Source: Achatina immaculata (lineage: Eukaryota; Mollusca; Gastropoda; Stylommatophora; Achatinidae). Taken from it: DNA of 64,000 nucleotides. The notes under the pieces were generated by a model. It ran no database searches. It saw only the letters and a program-made list of their open reading frames with translations, and had not been told where the DNA came from. Location: positions 52,799,282 through 52,863,281 of the forward strand of contig CM019702.1 in NCBI GenBank assembly GCA_009760885.1, in the 5' to 3' direction. The position numbers and the translations under genes were made by a program. Of this stretch, positions 20,400 through 33,325 are shown in pieces (position 1 is the stretch's first letter; each line of letters opens with the position of its first letter).

Positions 20400-23390
20400 T
20401 TAGTCGCAAAGAATAACAGCCGAAACCAGATTTAATGAACATCATTTCATTGTTAAAATCTTAATGTTTCTTCATGCCAAGATTGAATCATTGTTCTTAA
20501 AATAAAATGTTGATACAAGTTTTAAAAGTGGTGATCATTACGACTACAGTAATGTTGCGTTTTTTTTTTTCTTGAACAGTAATTTTTCTTCGCATTATGA
20601 TACTTTTCAGACAGAAAAGAAAACGGTTACAGATGTTAATGTACAGCAAAGGAAGATAGTAGATACTCTGAGTCCTTACCCACTGAATAATTTCTTTTCA
20701 AAGACTTTTACCTTCCGTGATTATTATTTAAAAGAAAACATTCACTAATTAGCCTGACCAAAGTGTATTTATTTTTATCGTTTTCTGTGCGATACTTCTC
20801 TGATATAGTTCTTGCACCGCTTCAGTCATGTGCATATTTTCTTTCGTAAATTCTTTTCTTCTAATAAAATACTATTTACCAAAGTAATAATATATATAAT
20901 ATATCAATGTAAGTATTTTAGTTGGGGGATGGGCTGTGGCGAGCTCTTGATTTACGATTCTGCGAGAATGCCCTCGGCACGACTCAAGCTGCACTAGTCA
21001 GAAAGGTAAAAATGTGGTGATGAAACTAACACTCATCTCAGACAACGTTGATTATCTGATTTCTCTTTGACAACATCCCACCAGTATACAAGGGTGGTTC
21101 ACTAAGGCGATACCAAACAATGTGGGAAAGTTGACTAAAGTTTTCAATTATTTGTTTAGTTAATTGTATAATCTCTAAAATAATTCACACTTTCTGAAAC
21201 ACAGAAAAGTATTTTTTTACGTTTTATTTCCTGCACATTTTATAATGCTAATACTTCTCTTCTCAACACTTTTTCAAGCGAACTACTACTGCGTCAGTTT
21301 AACGATCTATATATGAATATCTAAACACTTACTTCTTTGTTGCGTCCCTCTTATGTAATATATGTTTCGATCTTTGGTATTAATACACTCTTTGTTATGA
21401 TTAAAAATAGCAAGAGGAAGAGAATAAAATGAATATGAAAGAAATTCGTAAGTTTTTTAAACACTCATTTTTAAAACTATACAGTATACGTACTTGCCAA
21501 ACCAAAAAATACCGTCCTGTTGAATATTCTTGCAGTATCTAGCAATTATGTCTCATTTTTAACATTTAACTGTATCAAACCCTCGCACAATTATGTAAGC
21601 TCCAAAATATAAATTCGATAATAGAATGTTTACAGGAAAATAGCACAGATTATGTATTGTAATAAATACACCTTGTGAGATATTGATACTTATGCAGTAT
21701 GAACTGGCAATTTTCAGACAAAAATTAGGAAAATAGTCCATCATAAAAAGAAGACAAAAAGAATTTTATGAATAACGGATGGTTTAAATTTAGGACAAAC
21801 CAGTGTCAGATACATGTCAAAAGTCAGGCATAAGTAGTGAACAAGTATATCTGGTGTATAACATAGAATGAGAGAGATAACTTCTATTGTAAAAAGCATA
21901 TCTATCTATTTATTTATGTATCCATTTATTTAACAGAAAAGAGTACACTGCAAGAACACAAGATATACAGTATTCTTCTGTTGCGAAAAGAGGAAAAAAA
22001 AAACATCAGTATGAATCACAGAAGCAAAAGATAACAATGGTAAATTCATTTCTAACTGTGAAGAAAAACTGGTTGAATATATATTGATACAATCCCATAC
22101 TACTTGAAGAATTGCGACATATAACAACTGATAGAACAATCTTCTAAGATTCTCAAGATATGTTAGTGACAGCCAAGAGTGATATAGAGATTAGAGGAAA
22201 TAAAAAACGTCTCTGTACAGATAATTTGCTTTTTATGATAATGCTGTTGGGCTTGATCTCACAAATGTTTTCTTAGCTGTAGAAAAACATAACTAGTTTA
22301 CGTTAACGAGATTAAAAATCTGTACTATAAATTTCCGAAGATCTTCATGAAGCAGAGAAACATAGACTGACAGAATACCTAAGTCTGCCAGATTATTCAG
22401 ACGGAGCAAGTTTTGGGTACACAAATAAGTTCCAAGAATGTGTTAACCAAATTAGAACTTAATAAAGCACGAAACAAGATCAAATTTATAACACAACAAG
22501 TGTTAATAACGTGTGTTAACAAAGTAAAGCACCCGTTTACATTGCAACTCCGTTGTATTTCGTAATACAGCAACGCGTCAGTCAGTGTGAAGTTACAAAC
22601 AACCTATTCATAGAAATACAGTCTTTATTTTATACCTAATAATAATTTTAAAAAATATAGGATAAATGTAAGCAATGATTAGTGCTATATGAGTAATGCC
22701 AGATGCCCCTTAATTCTCTGTGACGTAAGCCGGACTAGACTATGATGCCATTTGGTAATGAGATCACAGTAATATGAAGACGATATGTGGATGCGGACAA
22801 ATACATATGGGTGCCACTGTCGCATGGCTTTTCACATCACCTTCAATGAAAGGTGACACGGTATATAAACAAATAAACTATACTTTTCAGAAACATGAAA
22901 TAAAGATGTCTATATTTAATCAATTAAAAATATACGGGACGCGTGTCCCTAGAAACTTCTAGTGTAAAAATGTATGTGATGGATAATAATGCACGTAATT
23001 TAAAAACATACACTCAGAGAATCATCTCTATATGACAGTAGAAACAAGTTAAGGTATTATCTTTTTTATCACAAAACGCAGAAGATTAAAATAAATGCCT
23101 GGGATTGTAAGAATTATGTATTGCCTGTCGGCGTTGCAAGTAACAATCCTGTCTATATTTAGAAGCTACTTTGAGAGAGAGAGAGAGAGAGAGAGAACGG
23201 TAGTAGAATTATACTGTGTATTACTCATTTACATCGTTCACTGTTACACATTAATGCCACGTTTTTTGTTTTTTCTTAAGTGAAACATTACCTTCGCCAA
23301 TCTTCATCGCCTGTGACAATGTATTTGTAGTAACGGAAGAATGAAATGTTACTATATATGCGAAAACGCCTTTTTGACTTTATAGTAAAT
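20400..23390. other. About 3 kb without a recognisable gene
   Basis: AT-rich, only short chance frames. Contains a (GA)11 run at 23174-23195. I see no transposon ends, exons or RNA genes here. Confidence 0.5.
23174..23195. repeat. (GA)n microsatellite
   Basis: Eleven GA units without interruption. Confidence 0.9.
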
Positions 23391-23392
23391 CC

Positions 23393-23868
23393 TATTTTCA
23401 ACACGTCCTTATCTATGAATGTTAGAAAACGAGTCCCTAAATGCTATATTGAACTTATCTTGTTACATGGAAGTGAATCACGGACAAAAGCCACTGGAAG
23501 CAGCAGAAATGTGATTTATTAGAAGAGTGTTGCTAATTCCCTGGACAGCAAAAGAATAACTAATGGAGAATGTTTGAGAAGAATTGAATATAGAAAAAAA
23601 AAAACTCGTCATAAAATAAGGGAGAAACAATGTACTTTCATATGACATGCAATGAGAAGAGTGGGCATATTATAACAACAGGAAAAATAGAGGGAAGAAG
23701 AACCAGAAGAAGACCAAGAGAAATGATACTGGGCAGTCTGACGAGATGGTGTGAGAGGGGATCACCAAATGAGCTAATGGCCTAGATGAAGTATGGTGTA
23801 CTCTGGAGAAGCATACTATCTAACGCCAGTCGGCACGGCACCTGATGATGATGATGATGATGATGGTG
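23393..23868 (+). pseudogene. LINE family IV, 3' fragment with (GAT)n tail
   Basis: TCCTTATCTATGAATGTTAG and following blocks match the thumb region of the copy at 9120-9600, including the truncated YGSES block, and the 3' end CGGCACGGCACC plus (GAT)n at 23844-23866. Heavily frameshifted. Confidence 0.75.
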
Positions 23869-23869
23869 A

Positions 23870-25260
23870 CGATTTATAACGTATCAGTCATTTGCAATAT
23901 ATGATATAAGAGAATTAAAGATGACAAACTTGAACTTGAGGAACAACCATGCTCTGGTATTGGCCTAGAGATGAGCCTCCTTATTCTCAGGACATATGTG
24001 CTGGAATGTTTAACTCGGTGTTGTTCATAGCTTATGCTGGATGATTGTGCCAATGACATGTTGATTGTACACAGCACTATCTTTTCCCCCAAAGTTCTGA
24101 TTGTCTGCCACTGCCCTTAGTTATTCCCCTTTAGCATAGTATTTGATGATATGTTCTTCAAATTTCTTTGTGTTTCATCTCACTGTAATTTTGATAGGGT
24201 GACTCTTATGGGGTCTGGTTTGTTCATTTGTATGTTGTCCAGGGTTATTGTTTTGCTTGGGAGTTGATATGTTCGTGTTATTTTCCAAAGCTCCTATCAC
24301 TCATCTGTCATTGATGAAATACTATGATACGACTCAGTGACTTCTCCTCAAAAGAAAATCTACAGCTAGAAAGAACAGAAAGAAACGCGTCATGCGTTAT
24401 TACTAATAGGATAGAGGGTGACTATATTTACAGTAACATTTTGATAGATGACACAGTATAACCTCGGCCATGCAGTTTTAGTACTTCCATCTCAATGAAA
24501 AAACAGGCAAAATAAAATCCATCAGTTGCTTCAGACATCAAAGCACTAACGATGAATCAGAAGCACTTCTGACATTTTGTTAAGCGCCGCGTTCATGATA
24601 ATTTATATTGTGGTATTGTGCTGTTTGGACTTTAATACAGTAACGTGTATTTTAAAAAAACAATGAAACGAATACATCTCTGTATAAAGAGTTTCTTATG
24701 AGAAGTGTAGTAAAAATTTTACATTCAGCGTATAAATCTTAATATTTTATTTCACTTTTTTTTTTTCAGATGGTATGACCGGTGCATATTGTTCAAGTCG
24801 CATATGAATTCTGAAAAATGACTGTAATAAACTTCATAGTCATGATTTAAAAAGTGAACTAAATCATTGAAGAAGCAGACTGACAACTGATGGTTTATTT
24901 TGAGGAAATTTATTAAAATTTTGCATACGACTAGAAGCATGTAATCACTGGAACACTTGATCACGCGACACTAGATAATGTTTGCACTTAATCAAGTGAC
25001 ATCTAATCGCTAAAACACTTAATCTGACGAAATGTAATCCTGCCACTTTTGTGAGGTGGATCTGACGTTTAACTGAACAGGGTTTGAGTGATTAATTGTT
25101 GCATGATTAAGTTTCTGAGTGATTAACTGCTGAATGATTAAATGTCGATGAATACGTTTCGTGTAATTCATTTCTGTACGCTGGCCGAAATGAAGCGAGA
25201 GGGACAGAGCAGAGGTTGTAGTTCTGGTGTCCAAACTAGTGTTTGGGTTGAGTATTTTTT
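23870..25260. other. No gene seen
   Basis: AT-rich, about 1.4 kb, no recognised motif. Confidence 0.5.
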
Positions 25261-25264
25261 TAGA

Positions 25265-25465
25265 GACACATAGAAACAAAAGAGGTCGACCACGTGAAAC
25301 TCTAAAGAGGACTTTGTTAGGAATGGCCAAATATGCAAGCATAAAATCCCTTAGATGATGTTGAAAAGCTTGCCAAGGACACGAAAACTTAGCGAACCAC
25401 CTTGGGAGCCCTATGTGGTGTTTAATGGCATGGGAAGGATGTAAGATGTAAGAAGATGTAAAACA
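25265..25465 (+). pseudogene. LINE family I, 3' end fragment
   Basis: GGTCGACCACGTGAAACTCT through CTATGTGGTGTTTAATGGCA and the GGAAGGATGTAAGATGTAAG tail match the last 200 bp of the family I element at 8225-8418. Confidence 0.8.
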
Positions 25466-25489
25466 TTATAGAAACATGTTACCCTTGGT

Positions 25490-25805
25490 GCTGCAGAATT
25501 TATATCCATACTACAAGAAATTAGTATTCAAGACGGCTGTCTAGTAAAGATGATTAAACAGAGAAAACTTACATGTGTTGGGCACATTAAACGTCATGAT
25601 TATCTAGAGAAAACCGTTTTTGAACAATACATGATGGGAAAAAGAAAGAGAGGAAGACCAAGGCGAAGATGGCTGCAAGACATCGTTGATTATCTGCAAA
25701 TGGATGCATCAACAACAGGCCATCATGCTCACAACCGTGAGGCCTACAGGAGTACTGTTAGGGAAGCAAAGTTTCGCAATTGACGTGCAAATGAATGAAT
25801 GAATG
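25490..25805 (+). pseudogene. LINE family II, 3' end fragment
   Basis: Open frame 25550-25783 with a VGHIKRHDYLEKTVFEQYMM stretch and GKRKRGRPRRRWLQDIVDY, then the (AATG)n tail (25786-25804). Matches 5100-5367. It lies about 160 bp upstream of receptor gene C. Confidence 0.85.
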
Positions 25806-25967
25806 TTACAGAATTTTGTGCGTTTCAATGTTGGAGCCCAATAATAACTGGTCGCTGTGCCCGATCTGGTTCTCTACGGCCCTGAATATACAACAAAATA
25901 AATAATCAGAAAATATAAAGTCTTTTCATGTCTAGTTTCTTAACAGATATGTACTAGAGAACCTAAA

Positions 25968-26175
25968 ATGAAGAAAACCATCAATATCTCGTCTCAAGAT
26001 GTTTCAGTTCTGTACCATCCTGATATTGATAGCCACACAACGTTAGTCTTCATTTATGTAATCTACGCCTTTGTATGTCAGGCAATCGCGCTTTCTGGGA
26101 TTGTAACAAACATCATGAACATCATTTGCTTTGTGAAACAAGGCTTCAATGATTCTGTCAACATCAGTCTGCTGG
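25968..26175 (+). CDS. Receptor gene C, exon 1 (rhodopsin-like GPCR, complete gene)
   Basis: Start of the one apparently intact receptor gene in the window: exons 25968-26175, 28617-28831 and 29244-29888, about 355 aa in total. A seven-helix plasma-membrane receptor coupling an external ligand to G proteins; the ligand is unknown. Exon 1 begins with the ATG at 25968, encodes an extracellular N-terminus with an N-glycosylation sequon (NIS) and TM1 (ALSGIVTNIMNIICFVKQG), and ends at a GTAAG donor inside a glycine codon (phase 1). Exon lengths and phases equal those in loci D and E. The family resembles gastropod chemosensory receptors (inference). Intron 1 holds a family I LINE in reverse orientation. 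Confidence 0.8.
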
Positions 26176-26229
26176 GTAAGAAGTTGAAACACTTGTATCG
26201 TTTTAAAAGCAATTGTTTCAATGTATTTG

Positions 26230-27455
26230 TACAACAGTTCTTATTTATCTTGTATCTTACATCCTTCCCGTCCCGTTAAACGTCACAAAGGGCTCGCAAG
26301 GTAGTTCGCCAATTTTTCATGTCTTCGGCGAGTCTCTCAACCTCATCAATGGATTTTATGCCTATTAACTTGCCCTTTCTTAACAATGTCACCTTTATAG
26401 TTTCACGCGATCTGCCTCTTTTTCTTTGACCTGTTCTGTTTCGTTTTATAGACTGGAATTCTCTGATCATTTCTTCTCATAACGTGACCAACATCTCCTT
26501 TTCCTGATCACCTATGAGACTGGATGTTCTTCAGTCATCTGTCTTATCTCTGCATTATTCTTGAAATCGTTCCGCTTGGTGCCGAGTATTTTCTTTATGC
26601 ATTTATTTTCAAAAGATTTCTTGTCTATTTCTTATTACATTAATTGTTTATTCAGCTTTCGTATGCATAAGTGAGGATGGATGAGGGCGGGTATTACATT
26701 TGAATTGAATAGTCTTAACTTGGTTTTTGAGCTAAAAAATTTTCACTGCCATATGTTCTCAAGATTCTTGAAGATCGATGCTGCTTTTGCAATTCTAATT
26801 CTAACTTCCTTTCTGGTATCACCATCCTGGTCTATGTAGCTGCCAAGGTATGCACATTGATTGACTTCTTCAATATCTGTCCCTTCTATGTGAATTTTTC
26901 CATTGTGATTAATGGGAAGTTTCAGTATTTTTGTTTTGTCCCTGTTAATTTCAAGTCTTATTTTGCTAGCCAGTGAAGACAGGCTATCTGTTTTTCTTAT
27001 ATGGAATTCACATTGTTACTGATAAGAGGTATGGTATCAGCAAAATTAAGATCAACTAGTTGGGTCTCATGTACCCAGTCAATACCTATGTTACCTGTGC
27101 CACATTTTTTTCATTTTTTCATTATGAATTCTGTTGTAATTCCAAAACGGAAAGGAGATATTATACATCCTTGTTTCACACCTATTTTAATCTGGAACCA
27201 TTCACTCATCCCTTCTTCTGTTTTGACTGCACAAAAATATACGTTGTAGAAGTCCTTAATGATGTTGGTTTCTGCTTTTAAATATTTTCTTCGAGTATTA
27301 TTCTTAAAGTAAATATTTGGTCGAGACAGCCCCTTTTCGAAATCCTGCTTGTTCTTCTCTCATGTTGTATCCACTATTTCTTAAAGTCTATTCAAAATGA
27401 CCTTGCAAAATACTTTTTACACAACTTATATTAAGGTTACTCCTCTCCACTGTGT
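26230..27455 (-). mobile_element. LINE family I copy in intron 1 of receptor C
   Basis: Reverse complement of the 3' half of family I: the terminal TCTTGTATCTTACATCCTTC and CGTTAAACGTCACA, the C-terminal and thumb region, the FADD region at about 27020-27060 and motif B near 27170. A deletion removes part of the palm near 27265. Many stops. Antisense to the receptor, so it probably does not harm splicing. Confidence 0.85.
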
Positions 27456-27459
27456 ACAA

Positions 27460-28610
27460 AATTAGTTATATATAAATTAAAAGACGTCTACATTTATATG
27501 CAAGCACTATGTGTGCAAGGACTTCTTGATGCTTTACGATAAAAATAAGAATATTTAACATTTGCATGTGTGAAGTACATATAAATATGGCCAGTAGCTA
27601 TGTTTCTAAAAAAACAAATAACATTTACTGCGGTAAAAAAATAACTGTTATTATTAGCTTTTTACATGCACCCATTGGTCAGTGCGAAAATTCCCAAAAC
27701 TGATCACCTAAAAGTCGTGACGCTCAGAGTCTGCTCCAAGAAGATCCGAGTTTCATTCCAAACACTAAATTAAGATTTTCAGTGATAGACCGTCGGAAAA
27801 TGAATTAGATTTCTCTCATATTTAGCAACAAAGGATATTTAACTGTTCTTTCTATGGAAAGCTCAGACCGTCTCTTGATGTCAAAGTTTTTTTTTTCTGA
27901 AAATCATTATTCCAAGGGAGCTCAGAGTGTTCTGCGGATTGTCCTACTTGAAATTGCTGGGACACATGAAAATATCTCCAAGGCTTGTGAAAAACACTAG
28001 TCATGCCACTACCTGTGGAAACGTATGCTGATGAAGTGATACAGACTGTTTGCAAAAGATACAAAAAAGAATCATATATCTTTATTTAAGTACCTTTTTT
28101 CGGAAAAGATCTGAACATTTTCTGAAAGGGTCATTAAATGCACGTTATTTCCAAGAGGGAGAATAAATGTGTTCATTAATGGGAGAGATGATGTAACAAT
28201 GCCAATTAGGCCAAAATATTTCTGCCACAGGAATGCTGACACACGCTCTTTCTTCTTTTTTTCAAGACAAAATTAGAACACCTGTTGACACACTGGCATG
28301 AACAGGGTGCTTTACTGTAAAAGTAAAGCCATCATAAACATTTGTTGTCAAGAATAATTTCTGTCTTGACCTGTTATGCTCTAAGATTTTTCAAACGGTA
28401 ATTCACTTTTGTAATAAATCTGCATTGAATTCATTGAGGAAAATTAGTATCAAATGACGTAAAACAAGTAGTCAAATGCAACATGTAAGATGAACTTATT
28501 TTCATGCATCAGTGGTCCGTATAAGCTCATTCTCATAATTTCCGGATACATTTGTGTGTTTTAATTACTTTTACTACACATCTCAAACTCAATATAACAT
28601 TTTTGTCCTT
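27460..28610. other. Rest of intron 1 of receptor C
   Basis: AT-rich intronic DNA with no recognised element. Confidence 0.5.
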
Positions 28611-28616
28611 AAATAG

Positions 28617-28831
28617 GTCTGACGATTTCCGATTCGTGTTGTCTTATTACGATAATATTGACAGACATCTCTGTGATACCAGCGTTGCATACAGCAGATC
28701 TTCCTTTCGATGTTTTGGGCGTATATTACCTGGCGATTGGAATGCCACATGTTACATTTAACCGACTGTCTGCCTGGATCACAGCGATAATCACGCTGGA
28801 GCGATGCCTGTGCATAACAGCACCTTTAAAG
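28617..28831 (+). CDS. Receptor gene C, exon 2 (TM2-TM3)
   Basis: 215 bp between a TAG acceptor (28614-28616) and a GT donor (28832). Encodes LTISDSCCLITIILTDISV (TM2) and, after the first loop, PHVTFNRLSAWITAIITLER (TM3). The ERC triplet at the end of TM3 replaces the usual DRY of rhodopsin-like receptors, as in D and E. Exactly the same length as exon 2 of D and E. Open in phase with exon 1. Confidence 0.85.
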
Positions 28832-29243
28832 GTTTGTAAGCAGATGTTCTTTTAAGAGTTAATAGTAAAGAGCTGATGTTCTATTCCCAGCACATGTCAG
28901 TAATTTAGCATATTATTAGTTTCATAAGTTTTATGTCGCATAAATACTTACGGAACAATTTCATTAAAGTTACAGATGGAGAAATGATTAAACAACGAAG
29001 AAAAGTTCAAGACTGCGTTTATGGACAAGTTCTTTTTGGGTACATAAGGACCGTACACAAGTTCATAATATGATAAAAGAAGATGTCCTTCATGGTGGAG
29101 AATAGTATTAAAATTATGTACGTTACGAAATAACAATAACTGAATTAAAACTGTGTACTTCTTACAATCATTTTTACAGGTATTTACAATGTTTCACATA
29201 CTAGGAAACAATTCTAATGTTATCAGATGAAATTCTTTTCCAG

Positions 29244-29888
29244 ATTAAAATGCTCCTAACTTCAAGGCGAATGTTTGTGGTCATCGTCTGTGTCTACATT
29301 ACTCTAATATCCAGCGGAGCCCCGGTGTACGCTGTGAACAAACTGGGCATGACATTTTCTCCCTGGAGAAACAAAACTATTATTGGTCTTGTCTCAGATG
29401 CAAACAAAGAAAGTGTTGAGAAAGTGTCTTTCGCAATTAACAGCTTCTTCTTTCCCTTTGCTGCTTTTGCTGTCATTATTATCTGCACATCAATATTGGT
29501 AATTAGTCTGCAGAATAGGGCAAAGTGGAGGCAGGCATCTGCTGCCATGCAACAAGGCGATGTAAGCAGCCGACACACGAAAGTAGCCAAAATGGTTGTT
29601 ATGATTTCTACTCTTTTCATTTCATGTTACCTTCCCATGTCTGTAATTTTCCTAGTTATTGCCCTTGTGCCTGGTTTTAATATTTATGGCAAATACGTAA
29701 ACATAGGAATGATCGTTGGCGGTATAGCAACGCTCACTGAATGTATAAATTCATCTGGAAATATTTTTATTTACTATCACATGAGCTTTAAATACAGAGA
29801 AACCTTTAACAGTATTTTCTGTAGGAGCAAACCAGATGAATATAAACGGCCTCGCTCTCAGTTAAAAGAAAGTAATAATACATGTTAG
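29244..29888 (+). CDS. Receptor gene C, exon 3 (TM4-TM7 and C-tail)
   Basis: Acceptor CAG at 29241-29243; 214 codons and a TAG stop. TM4 (FVVIVCVYITLISSGAPVYA), a second extracellular loop with an NKT glycosylation site, TM5 (FPFAAFAVIIICTSILVISL), loop 3 with basic residues, TM6 (KMVVMISTLFISCYLP) and TM7 (NSSGNIFIYYHMSFKYR, corresponding to NPxxY with Ile-Phe before Tyr). The loop-3 segment that carries stop codons in B and E is open here. Short basic tail. AATAAA occurs at 30363-30368, about 475 bp downstream. Confidence 0.88.
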   Translation: MKMLLTSRRMFVVIVCVYITLISSGAPVYAVNKLGMTFSPWRNKTIIGLVSDANKESVEKVSFAINSFFFPFAAFAVIIICTSILVISLQNRAKWRQASAAMQQGDVSSRHTKVAKMVVMISTLFISCYLPMSVIFLVIALVPGFNIYGKYVNIGMIVGGIATLTECINSSGNIFIYYHMSFKYRETFNSIFCRSKPDEYKRPRSQLKESNNTC

Positions 29889-30184
29889 TGTTATGTATGT
29901 TATACATGTTGCAAGTAAAGAGTTATCTTTTACTTGATTTTTTTATCATTCTTATTGTACACTACAACAGTGCCAGTGCTCATGAAATGTAGAGTCGCTA
30001 GAATTTAAAATAGGAAAAAGAAGGCTGGATCAGTTGCTTGTCCATCTTAATATGTTTTTCCCCCTTGAAATAAGAAATGTCTTTTTTGCTAGATCGTGTT
30101 TATTAATATATGTCTCTGTATGCTTTTGGTACCTGCAGGTGACTGCACCAGAATTTGTATAGGTAATGATTTATGAAAACTGAT

Positions 30185-30270
30185 TCGCTAAGAAGAATAT
30201 TATCTTATCCTTTATCTTATATCCTTCCCGCGCCGTTAAACGTCACATAGGGCTCGCAAAGTAGTTCGTA
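30185..30270 (-). repeat. LINE family I, terminal 3' fragment
   Basis: About 85 bp: TATCTTATATCCTTCCCGCG, the CCGTTAAACGTCACATAGGG block, and GCAAAGTAGTTCG, the last bases of family I in reverse orientation. An extremely short 5'-truncated insertion. Confidence 0.8.
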
Positions 30271-30274
30271 AATA

Positions 30275-30945
30275 AAAAGAGGCAGACACCGTGAATTTTT
30301 CTCTTTAAATGAATTCATTTTTGTAATAGTTTTTTTACATTCTGACACTCAGGATGAGAGACAATAAAATCTGATATCATTATGTCTTATAACATTTGTC
30401 ATTATGGGAAATAAGAATATATTTATGAAGTCAATTATTTACTAAACATAAGATAAATACAGTAACAATTTGTTTTGCGTTAAATCTTACTGGTATTGCC
30501 AACTTACTTTGTTAAAAAAAACATATGAAATAGGCGCCTCCACGTTCTGAAATGTATCATTCCTAAAGAGCTTTCACTCGAATTAAGCAACAGCACAGCC
30601 TCAGAGTATTTTTGTGAATTGCATAGACTGATATATCGTATAATAAGAGCACCATACAACCTAAGACCTGGGAGAATGACAATAATACAGTGTTATACAC
30701 CCACGAACGATGCAGATAATGAGGTGAAAGACGATTTCTATCACCAATTACAACAAATCATCAACAAAGTCCCTAAACACGACATCCTATTTGCTATGGT
30801 AGAAGACGAAGAAGAAGAAGCTATGGTAGGGAAAGATAACACCGAAAATGTAATGGGGGAAGAAGGAACTGACATGCTTTGTTTAACTGAAATTATATTT
30901 CAATATAATTATAATTAATATTTTAATATTGCTAATTATAAAATT
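30275..30945. other. No gene seen
   Basis: A 99-codon frame at 30619-30918 begins with an acidic, LINE-endonuclease-like MTIIQCYTPTNDADNE stretch (30676-30724, resembling the endonuclease IIQCYAPTN block) and then decays; this may be a small LINE endonuclease remnant. The rest is featureless. Confidence 0.4.
30676..30800 (+). pseudogene. LINE endonuclease fragment
   Basis: RMTIIQCYTPTNDADNEVKD followed by YHQLQQIINKVPKHDI matches the middle of APE-type LINE endonucleases (the QCYAPT block and the helix before the D-N motif). The frame decays immediately downstream. It sits just upstream of the degraded family I copy and could be its displaced 5' part. Confidence 0.55.
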
Positions 30946-30949
30946 TTAA

Positions 30950-33325
30950 TTAATTAATTGAAGTATGTCTAACAGAGGGAACGGTAGTATGAGGCACAAC
31001 ATTTCTACACAAAGAGATACATAAAACAGCATGGATATATCCAGATGACAGAACTAGAAACCAGATATATCATCTTTGTATTAGAAAGCAATAAAGAATA
31101 TCTCTGATAGATGTCAGAGCATATAGGTGTGCAGACGTCAACTGTGACCACAATCTCTGTATATGGAAAATAAAACTAAAACTGAAAAGCCAGCACAAGA
31201 AATCAATACACAGAAAGATAAACAGAAGAGTATCTTAATAGTAATTAACATCAGTAACTTACCAATCATTCCACAACAATCAGTGAAGTACAGGATATAA
31301 TAGAGATGAATTATGGAATTCTTACAGCAGAGCCATAATCACAGCAGCAAAAGCAAAAGCAGGACTGAAAAAAAAGCAAATAGAAAAGCACGGGTATCAG
31401 AAAACACGTGGAAGTACATGTATGAAAGACGAGCAGACAAATTAGACATGTTGAATATAAAGACATATCTTGGAAAAGATCTGACGAAAGCAACATACAA
31501 GGAAATAGACAAGAAAATAAAAAGTTCAGCTAGAAGGGATAAAAGAGAATACATAGACAGTATGGTGAAAGAGGCAGAGAAAGCAGCAAAAACAGGAACA
31601 GCAAAATTGTATATATCGTACAAAAGAAGCTAACAGATACTATTATATCAAATGAAAGACTAATCCTTAGCAAAACTGGACCCTATCAACATCATATAAA
31701 GACCAGATGCAAAGATTGGCTGAGCTCTTCCAATAAATATTTCATCGATCACACTCAAAAGAATTGACAAACCTTGAAACCCACTTACCAACCACACAAC
31801 TAAATGTCAACCTAGATGAAATTACATTGCATGAAACTGAAACAGGAGTAAATTTAATGGCTAACAACAAAGCAGCAGCGGAAGATGAAATAACACCCGA
31901 AATGTTAAAAGCTATCAACAATGACAACATGAGACAACTACAGATAATGGTTAATAAGATTTGGAAAGAAGAAAAGGTCCCTTCTAAATGGAAAAAGGAA
32001 TCATTGTGAAAATACTAAAAACAGCAAACTTAGTGACTGCAGCAAGTGGAAAGGAGTAACTTTTGTATCAGTTGTGTCAAAAATAATTTTTCCAACTTCA
32101 TTGTGAATATACTTAAAGATATAATGGATACCGCAATGAGAGAAGAACACGCAGGATTTCTAAACGGGAGAAGCTGTCTCGACCAGATCTTTACTCTCAG
32201 AATAATACTGAAAAGCAGAAACCACTAGTACTGAACTTCACAGACTTTAACAAGGCATTTGAAAGCATACACAGAGATTCATTATGGAGAATTTTAAGTC
32301 TATAAGGAATAGCATCTAAAACTGTCAACATCATTAAGGACCTCTACAATGGATATGTTTGTGCAGTCAAAACAGAAGAAGGGATAAGTGAATGGTTCCA
32401 AATTGAAACAGGCATGAAACAAGGATGTATACTGTCTCCTTTGCTTTCTGGAATTGCAATAGACTTCACAATGAACAAATGCGGCACAGGTAACATTATT
32501 GATTGGGTACATGGGACCCAACTAGAAGATCTTGACTCTGCTGATGACATAATTCTTATCAGTAATAATGTGAATTCCATGCAAGAAAAAACAGATAGAC
32601 TGTCTTCACTGGCTGGCAAAATAGGACTTGAAATTACCAGGGACAAAACAAAAATAATGAAACTTTCTATTAATCAAAATTGAAAATACCCGCAGAGGGG
32701 ACATATATTGAAGAAGTCAATCAATTTGTATACCTTGGCAGATACATAGACCAGGATGGTGATACCAGAAAGGAGGTTAGGATCAGAATTTGCAAAAGCA
32801 GCATCGATCTTCAAGAATCTTGAGAATATATGACATTCAAAAGTTATAAGCTCAAAAACCAAGTTAAGACTATTCAAATGTACGAGTAATATCCACCCTT
32901 ATTTATGCATATGAAAGCTGGAAAACAACTCAAGAAATTAGAAATAGTCTCTTGAAAGTAAATGCCTAAGGAAAATATTCGGCATCAAGTGGAATGAATT
33001 CAAGAACAATGCAGAGATAAGACAGATGACTGAACACCAAACCCTCTCATGGGTGATCAGGAAAAAGATATGGACATATGTTGGTCACGTGATGAGAAGA
33101 ACGATCAGAGAATCCGGGAGCAAGGTATCAAATGGAGCACAACAAGCCGAAGGAAAAGAGGCAGGCCAAGTGAAACTCTAAAGTGGACATTGTTAAGAGA
33201 GGCGAAATTAATAGGCATAAAATACCTTGATGAGGTTGAAAGACTCGCCGAAAACAGGACAAATTGGCGAACTAACTTGCGATCCCTATGTGACGTTTAA
33301 CAGCACGGAAGAATATCAGGTATAA
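30950..33325 (+). mobile_element. LINE family I, long degraded copy
   Basis: Runs from the endonuclease C-terminus (AATTGAAGTATGTCTAACAG, the same start point as the copy at 5975 within about 25 bp) through the linker (31380-31630), RT fingers (31764-32009), RKGRS-like block (mutated to LNGRSCLDQIF), motif A (changed), motif B MKQGCILSPLL, motif C changed from FADD to LDSADDIILIS, thumb and C-terminus (33049-33297, ending with SLCDV). Numerous frameshifts and stops. The altered catalytic flank shows long decay. Confidence 0.88.
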
